Below are positions 59,231-64,000 of a stretch of 64,000 bases of DNA, one piece after another (position 1 is the stretch's first letter; each line of letters begins with the position of its first letter). The DNA is taken from positions 62,001 through 126,000 of the forward strand of contig MKVQ01000012.1 in assembly GCA_001899635.1 (NCBI GenBank), given 5' to 3'. The notes beneath the pieces were generated by a model. It was given only the letters and a program-made list of their open reading frames with translations. It did no database searches and had not been told where the DNA came from. Both the position numbers and the translations under genes were made by a program. This DNA is from Myxococcales bacterium 68-20 (GTDB lineage Bacteria; Myxococcota_A; Polyangia; Polyangiales; Polyangiaceae).

Positions 59231-60429
59231 CTCGGCTGGGCCGTGAGCGCACCACCGATGATGAGCTTCTGGATCTCGGTCGTGCCCTCGTAGATGCGGA
59301 GCGGGCGGATCTCGCGGTAGAGGCGATCGAGAACGTTGCCTTCGGTCACGCCGAGGCCGCCGAAGAGCTGGACGCCACGATCGATGATCCGCTGCGCGGC
59401 CTCGGTCGCGAACATCTTCGCCATCGCCACCGAGACGCCGTCGCTCTTGCCTCGCGCAGCGTCACCCTTCGGCTGATCCTTCTCCCACGCCGCCCGGCAC
59501 ACGAGGAGTCGTGCGGCGTCGAGCTCGGTCGCCATCTCGGCGATCGCGGCCTGCGTGAGCTGGAAGTCCGAGAGCGGCTTGCCGAACTGGATCCGGCGGG
59601 TCACCCGCGAGATCGACTCGTCGATCGCACGTCGCGCCATGCCGGCTGCAGCGGCGCCGACCGACGTGCGGAAGACGTCGAGCGTGCCCAGCGCGAGGCG
59701 GAGGCCCATCCCGACCTCTCCGAGGAGGGCGGATGCGGGGACGCGGCAGCTCTTCATCCCGATGCGCCCGAGCGGATGATCGACGCTCATCGCGATCGGC
59801 TCCGTGACGAGGCCCTCCGATTTCGCATCGACGAGGAAAGCGCTGATGCCCTTCTTGCCGGCGGTGGGGTCGGCATTCGCGAACACGACGTAGTGGTCCG
59901 CGATCCCGACGTTCGAGATGAAGACCTTCTCGCCGTCGAGGATCCAGTGCTCGCCCTCGCGTCGCGCCGTCGTTCGCATCGAAGCGACGTCGCTGCCGGC
60001 CTCGGGCTCGGTGAGGGCAAAGGCGCAGACGCGCTCGCCGCGCACCACCTCGGCGAGGATCGAGGCGCGCCTCGCGCCCTCCCCGGCGAGGAGGATGGGA
60101 TGGGAGCCGAGGCCCTGGACTGCGAAGATCGAGTCCGCGAGCGGCGACGAATAGGCGAGCGCCTCGCGCGCGACGCACAGCGCGCGGACGTCCACGGCGG
60201 TCCCCTCCGCGTTCCACGCGCCGCCACCTTGGTTCGCGGGGACGAGGAGCTGGAGGAGCCCGAGCTCTCCGAGCCGCGGGATCACGCGCGGGGGATCGTG
60301 GAGCGCGACGTCGTCGTCACCGATCTTCTCGCATTCCTCGCCGAGCGCGCGATGCGGCGCGTCGAAGAACATCGGGAACGCAGCCCACGACGGGCGGAGC
60401 TTGCGGGGCGGATGGTTCGGCTCGGACAT
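59227..60429 (-). CDS. Acyl-CoA dehydrogenase
   Basis: The 400-residue enzyme has the family's FAD-binding segments: CAFALTEPEAGSDVASM (about 134-150), WILDGEKVFISN (about 161-172), the SRVTRRIQFGKPLSDFQLTQ block (about 274-293) and the C-terminal LFGGLGVTEGNVLDRLYREI. A catalytic base is plausibly Glu in YEGTTEIQK. It oxidises an acyl-CoA to the 2,3-enoyl form and passes electrons to ETF. The gene is three bases after the enoyl-CoA hydratase gene and overlaps the flavin oxidoreductase gene by ATGA. Confidence 0.95.
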   Translation of the reverse strand: MSEPNHPPRKLRPSWAAFPMFFDAPHRALGEECEKIGDDDVALHDPPRVIPRLGELGLLQLLVPANQGGGAWNAEGTAVDVRALCVAREALAYSSPLADSIFAVQGLGSHPILLAGEGARRASILAEVVRGERVCAFALTEPEAGSDVASMRTTARREGEHWILDGEKVFISNVGIADHYVVFANADPTAGKKGISAFLVDAKSEGLVTEPIAMSVDHPLGRIGMKSCRVPASALLGEVGMGLRLALGTLDVFRTSVGAAAAGMARRAIDESISRVTRRIQFGKPLSDFQLTQAAIAEMATELDAARLLVCRAAWEKDQPKGDAARGKSDGVSVAMAKMFATEAAQRIIDRGVQLFGGLGVTEGNVLDRLYREIRPLRIYEGTTEIQKLIIGGALTAQPR

Positions 60430-60432
60430 CGT

Positions 60433-61284
60433 TCACTTCCTCCCGGCGTCCTTGGATCCCCGACCGTCATCGAACGGGCCGCTCGCGCCGGCGAAGACGA
60501 TCGGGCGCTTCTCGGCCCACGCGTCGTACGCGGCGCGGAAATCGGGATGGTGCATGCAGATCGCCTGCACCTGCGCCTCGGCCTCGATCGCCTGGTCGAG
60601 GGTCATGCCGTGCTCGCTCTCGAGCATCTGCTTCGTCATCGAGTGCGCGAACGCCGGGCCGGACGCCAGGCGCTCGGCGAGCGCGCGCGCCGTTGCCACG
60701 CACTCCTCCGGAGTGACGACGCGGCCGAAGAGCCCGATGCGCTGCGCTTCTTCTGCGCCGATGATGTCGCCGAGGAAGAGCAGCTCCGTCGCACGGCCGA
60801 GACCGACGACGCGCGGGAGCAGGTAGGTCGCGCCCATGTCCGCGCCGCAGAGCCCGACCTTCGGGAAGATGAAGCCGATCTTGGCCGTCGAGCTCGCGAT
60901 CCGGAAGTCGCAGGCGAGCGCGATGACGGCGCCGGCCCCGACGGCGGTGCCGTTGATCGCCGCGATGACCGGCCGCCGGAGCGCGCGGATGTTCCGGATC
61001 AGCACGCCAGTGACGCGCGTGAACGCGACGAGTCCCTTCATGTCGCGCGCGAAGAGCTCGCCGATGATGCTCTCCACGTCGCCGCCGGAGCAGAACGCAC
61101 GGCCCTTGCCGGTAATGACGACGGCACGCACGCGATCCTCGTGTTCGAGCGCCGCGAACGTATCGCGGAGCTCCTCGTAGACCTCGAACGTGAGCGAGTT
61201 CAGTCGATCGGGCCGACTGAGCGTGATCGTCGCGACGCCGCTCGGAGAGAGCTCGTATTCGAAGGTCTTCGGCTGGATGGTCAT
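60433..61284 (-). CDS. Enoyl-CoA hydratase/isomerase family protein
   Basis: The 283-residue protein is a crotonase: RPDRLNSLTFEVY, GKGRAFCSGGDVESI (oxyanion loop), AAINGTAVGAGAVIALACDF and KVGLCGADMGATYLLPRVVG. At the position of the usual second catalytic glutamate it has an Asp-containing CGADMG segment, so it may be a hydratase of altered specificity or an isomerase/hydrolase. I chose ATG 61284; ATG 61314 in the same frame is possible. It sits in the operon between MarR and the acyl-CoA dehydrogenase. Confidence 0.92.
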   Translation of the reverse strand: MTIQPKTFEYELSPSGVATITLSRPDRLNSLTFEVYEELRDTFAALEHEDRVRAVVITGKGRAFCSGGDVESIIGELFARDMKGLVAFTRVTGVLIRNIRALRRPVIAAINGTAVGAGAVIALACDFRIASSTAKIGFIFPKVGLCGADMGATYLLPRVVGLGRATELLFLGDIIGAEEAQRIGLFGRVVTPEECVATARALAERLASGPAFAHSMTKQMLESEHGMTLDQAIEAEAQVQAICMHHPDFRAAYDAWAEKRPIVFAGASGPFDDGRGSKDAGRK

Positions 61285-61359
61285 GGGCGTCGTCCCGTTC
61301 GGAAGGTCCGGCATCGTTCGCCGGATCGGCTTGGTCCGCTGGACTCCGTCCAGCTCGGC

Positions 61360-61896
61360 TCAGCTCGTCTTCGAGCTGGAAACCTGTCGGCTCTCGTTCG
61401 GTAGCAGATGATCGCGGAGCTCGCCGAGGAGGCGTCGCAGCTCGCGTCGATCCTGCGCCGGGAGGCCGCTGATGAGCTCGTGCACGTGGCGCGCGTGGAG
61501 GGGCAGCAGCTCACGGATGAGCGCGCGGCCCTGACGGGTGAGCCACACGCGCGCGACCCGGCGATCCGACGGCTCGGGTCGCCGCTCGACCACACCGTCC
61601 CGCTCGGCGCGATCGACGAGCCCGGTGACGTTCCCCGCAGACACGAGCAGCGCACGGCTGAGCCCGGCCAGCGTCTGACCGTCCTGGCGCGCGAGGCTCG
61701 CGAGGAGATCGAAGCGCGCGAGCGTGATGCGGTCCTCGAGCTTGCGCCGAAGCTCCGCGAGCATCATCGCGTGGCACGACAAGAGGCGGAACCAGATGCT
61801 GACGGACTCGCCGGCAGGCTCGGTTCGGGCCTTCTTCCTGCCAGCGCTGGATCTGGCTGCGCCGTTCTTCCGTGTGCTCGGAGCGGCGGCGGGCAC
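61360..61896 (-). CDS. MarR-family regulator
   Basis: The 178-residue protein starts at GTG 61896, 11 bases after the RidA stop, with AGAAGG upstream. A basic Ala/Lys-rich N-terminus of about 30 residues is followed by a MarR winged helix (about 65-135: RFDLLASLARQDGQTLAGLS, LLVSAGNVTGLVDRAERDGV, then the wing RRPEPSDRRVARVWLT). MarR proteins in acyl-CoA or aromatic operons usually respond to a CoA thioester. It probably controls this five-gene operon. Confidence 0.9.
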   Translation of the reverse strand: MPAAAPSTRKNGAARSSAGRKKARTEPAGESVSIWFRLLSCHAMMLAELRRKLEDRITLARFDLLASLARQDGQTLAGLSRALLVSAGNVTGLVDRAERDGVVERRPEPSDRRVARVWLTRQGRALIRELLPLHARHVHELISGLPAQDRRELRRLLGELRDHLLPNESRQVSSSKTS

Positions 61897-61907
61897 GACC
61901 GGCCTTC

Positions 61908-62306
61908 TCAGCCCGGAAGCGCCGCCATGCCCTCGATCTCGACGAGAGCGCCGGGCTCGAGCAGGCCGGCGACCTTCACGAGGCTCATGGCCGGATAGAA
62001 CTTGCCGAGACGTGCGCGCCAGCCCTCGCCGATCGCGGCCGTGGCCGCGCGGTACGCGTCGAGGTCGGTGACGAACACCGTGATCTTCACGAGATGCTCG
62101 GTCGCTCCGCCGGCCTCGCGCACGACCGCGATGACGTTGTCGAGCGCCTGGAGGAACTGCGTGGCGAAGTCGGGGCTGACGATCCGCGCGTCCTTGTCCC
62201 ACGCGATCTGGCCCGAGATGTAGAGCGTGCGCCCCTGCGCGATGATGCCGTTCGAATAGCCGCGAGGCTTGGGGAAATGCGCGGGCGTGACGACCTGATA
62301 TGCCAT
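61908..62306 (-). CDS. RidA-family (YjgF/YER057c/UK114) protein
   Basis: The 132-residue protein has the RidA fold with YSNGIIAQGRTLYISGQIAW and the VKITVFVTDLDAYRA segment. RidA proteins deaminate reactive enamine/imine intermediates, using an arginine near the C-terminus; that arginine (normally in RAAVEV...) is not obvious in this copy (ALVEIEGMAAL), so it may belong to a branch without imine deaminase activity. The ATG at 62306 follows AGGAG seven bases upstream. It leads the operon with MarR. Confidence 0.9.
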   Translation of the reverse strand: MAYQVVTPAHFPKPRGYSNGIIAQGRTLYISGQIAWDKDARIVSPDFATQFLQALDNVIAVVREAGGATEHLVKITVFVTDLDAYRAATAAIGEGWRARLGKFYPAMSLVKVAGLLEPGALVEIEGMAALPG

Positions 62307-62394
62307 GTGACGCTCCTGCCGCCGAGCCATCAGCCAAGGAGTAGCGGCGAGGAAAGCCTTAGGCGCGATTGCTTCGGATGTAAAGGATCGGCGG

Positions 62395-63408
62395 TCATCG
62401 GCGAGCGGCCCGAGTGAGCCGATCGGCGACGGCCCACCACGCGGGCTCGTTCGGGACCTTCTCGATCACGACGAGATCGACCGCCGCTTCGTCGACGGTG
62501 TGGAGGGCTGCGAAGAGCCCGCGGGCATATCCGTCCGGCGCATCCGGCAAGACGACGAGGGGCGCACATCCCCCGGCGGCGCGCTCTGCGCCCTCTGTCA
62601 CGACGATCGCCGCGACGCTCGTGAACGCTCGGCCTCCAGCGGCGAGCGCCGCGGCGACGCCTTCCCCGCCCCGCTCCGCAAGCACGACGTTCGTGCGCGG
62701 GGCATAGTGCTTCGCCGCCATCCCCGGAGCCGCACGAGCGGCGTCGCCCTCGATGCTCACGAGCTCGTAGGAGATGCGCGGATCGATCGCGCGGAGCTGC
62801 TCGAGCGAGACCGCGCCCGGCCGGAGCACGCGCGGCGGATCGTGCGCGAGCGCGACCACCGTCGACTCGATCCCGAACGCGCAGGGCCCTGCATCGAGCA
62901 CGAGGTCGACGCGGTCGCCGAGCGAGCGCACGACGTGCTCCGCCGTCGTGGGCGAGACATGCGTGTGCGCGTTGGCGCTCGGCGCGGCCAGCGGCTCGCC
63001 GACGGCACGGATGAGCGCGAGCGCGACCGGATGCCTCGGCGCGCGGATCCCCACCGTATCGAGGCCGCCGCTCACCTCCGGCGGGACGTTCGCCGCGCGA
63101 GGCACGACCAGCGTGAGCGGACCAGGCCAGAGCTCGTTCGCGAGCCGCGAGGCGGTCGGGCTCCACGTTGCAGCATAGGACCGCGCCATCGCCTCGCCAT
63201 CCACGTGGAGGATCACGGGATGGCCTGCAGGGCGCCCCTTCGCGGCAAAGATCTTCGCGACCTCGTCCACGTGCAAGCCGCGCGCGCCGAGTCCGTAGAC
63301 CGTCTCGGTCGGGAACGCGACGAGCCCGCCCCGCTTCAGGATCGAGGCGGCCTCGGCGATGACCACGGGGTCCGGTTGAGCAGGATCGAGAGAGAGGATA
63401 CGCGGCAC
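62395..63408 (-). CDS. L-threonylcarbamoyladenylate synthase (Sua5/YrdC family)
   Basis: The 337-residue protein has the YrdC domain (about 10-205) with FPTETVYGLGA, AKGRPAGHPVILHV, ELWPGPLTLV and APSANAHTH, and a C-terminal Sua5 domain (about 225-337, MAAKHYAPRTNVVL). It makes threonylcarbamoyl-AMP from threonine, bicarbonate and ATP for t6A modification of tRNA. The start is a GTG at 63408, chosen because YrdC similarity begins there; longer frames upstream are not credible. It is divergent from the lipoprotein gene at 63505. Confidence 0.93.
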   Translation of the reverse strand: MPRILSLDPAQPDPVVIAEAASILKRGGLVAFPTETVYGLGARGLHVDEVAKIFAAKGRPAGHPVILHVDGEAMARSYAATWSPTASRLANELWPGPLTLVVPRAANVPPEVSGGLDTVGIRAPRHPVALALIRAVGEPLAAPSANAHTHVSPTTAEHVVRSLGDRVDLVLDAGPCAFGIESTVVALAHDPPRVLRPGAVSLEQLRAIDPRISYELVSIEGDAARAAPGMAAKHYAPRTNVVLAERGGEGVAAALAAGGRAFTSVAAIVVTEGAERAAGGCAPLVVLPDAPDGYARGLFAALHTVDEAAVDLVVIEKVPNEPAWWAVADRLTRAARR

Positions 63409-63504
63409 GACGCCGGGACCATAGCGCGGACGCGCTCGGGGCCAAGACTGCCCTCGCACGAGAGGATCCCCAACGCCACGATCCGAGCTACGTTGCCGAG
63501 GTCC

Positions 63505-64000
63505 ATGCCGAACAAACGCGATGCGGGCCGATCGGGCACCTCTGCGGGTCGTCGGGACACCGCTGCGGGTCGTTGGGCCGCGAGCCCGAGTCCTTCGTCT
63601 CGCGTCTGGTCGGGGGTGCTCGCGAGCATCGCGGCCGCCACCGTCGTGCTCGCCTGCGGTGGAGGCGGAGCGAAGACTCCCGCGACCGGCGCCGGCAGAG
63701 CCGATGCAGGCGCCGAGGGCGGCCCGGGAGCAGGGCTCACCACGAGCCCGCCGCCGAGCGGCCTCCCGCCGATGGCATCGATGCCGCCGCCCGGCGTCGC
63801 CGGATCGAAGAAGGCCAAGCGCCGTCCCGACGCTGCCCTCGCCGCCTGCAGCGGCGCGACGAGAACGCCGGCGAAGGATCCCGCCGACCTCGTGAAGCGT
63901 CTCGGCGACGGCTGCATGCAGGCATCGAAGATGAAGCCGGCTTCGGCGATGCTCCGCGGACAGCAGGCCGACAAGGACACGCACCAGGAGAACAAGCTCC
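63505..64000 (+). CDS. Lipoprotein, truncated by the window end
   Basis: The frame from ATG 63505 stays open to the last base, giving at least 165 residues. A basic N-region of 35 residues is followed by a hydrophobic segment ending in VVLAC (Cys51), a Gly/Ala-rich stalk, and a Pro-rich stretch (SPPPSGLPPMASMPPPG). Four further features, including two later cysteines and a Lys/Met-rich part, come before the window ends. The family cannot be judged from this part. Confidence 0.75.
   Translation, partial: MPNKRDAGRSGTSAGRRDTAAGRWAASPSPSSRVWSGVLASIAAATVVLACGGGGAKTPATGAGRADAGAEGGPGAGLTTSPPPSGLPPMASMPPPGVAGSKKAKRRPDAALAACSGATRTPAKDPADLVKRLGDGCMQASKMKPASAMLRGQQADKDTHQENKL

Noticed and set aside
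1-64000. tRNA, rRNA, CRISPR arrays, riboswitches, transposons or phage genes
   Set aside because: I looked for clover-leaf-type elements, spaced direct repeats, transposase motifs and known riboswitch cores and saw none. Short repeats found are too few or too irregular for CRISPR.

Overview
The window is high-GC DNA, most likely from a myxobacterium (Myxococcota, probably the Polyangia side). I base this on the very large number of secreted lipoproteins with Asp/Gly/Ala-rich or cysteine-rich stalks, an M36 protease ending in a MYXO-CTERM-like tail, cysteine-type RCC1 repeats, an IgGFc-binding-type protein, and many short lipoprotein operons with ATGA stop/start overlaps. I saw no tRNA, rRNA, CRISPR array, insertion sequence or phage gene. 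Long antisense reading frames are common here because of the base composition and are not annotated.

Layout. 1-7.3 kb: a lipoprotein, a TetR regulator coupled to an SMR efflux pump with a clear palindromic operator, then a loose set of small envelope and osmotic/oxidative stress genes (GlsB/YeaQ type, a doubled CsbD protein, an MscS-type TM-helix protein, OsmC, a Rieske ferredoxin). 7.7-11.2 kb: MoxR ATPase, DUF58 protein and an exported protein. 11.2-12.2 kb: RES/Xre toxin-antitoxin pair. 12.3-18.3 kb: RNA 3'-phosphate cyclase, a large M36 metalloprotease and a 2-Cys peroxiredoxin. 18.5-24.8 kb: a cysteine-rich lipoprotein facing a probable iron-controlled leftward operon (DUF4920 lipoprotein, imelysin-like lipoprotein, sterol-desaturase-type di-iron enzyme) behind a Fur-like box. 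24.9-27.9 kb: a membrane protein and a group III PLP decarboxylase.

27.9-37.3 kb is the most distinctive region: a leftward run of eight genes. It begins with an exported, possibly barrel-forming protein, followed by an ECF sigma factor, a membrane-bound TPR protein that looks like its partner, and five lipoproteins (Cys-rich, two propeller-like, RCC1, IgGFc-binding), almost all joined by translational overlaps. It looks like a self-regulated surface-protein system.

37.5-48.5 kb: an S1-domain RNA-binding protein, a PlsB-like acyltransferase, DoxX, a benzoate-CoA-ligase-type enzyme coupled to a creatininase-family hydrolase, a NarL-type two-component system and a lipase-like lipoprotein. 48.8-57.4 kb: a class C beta-lactamase-like lipoprotein, a formylglycine-generating-enzyme-like lipoprotein, the remnant of an ECF sigma factor, a LuxR-type regulator and a 926-residue Cys-rich lipoprotein. 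57.8-62.3 kb: a leftward acyl-CoA operon (RidA, MarR, enoyl-CoA hydratase, acyl-CoA dehydrogenase, and an Old Yellow Enzyme homologue with a C-terminal FN3-like domain). 62.4-64.0 kb: the tRNA t6A enzyme Sua5/YrdC, then a lipoprotein gene running off the end.

All functional statements are from sequence reading alone. Family assignments rest on motifs I could see; pathway and regulatory links are inferences from gene order.
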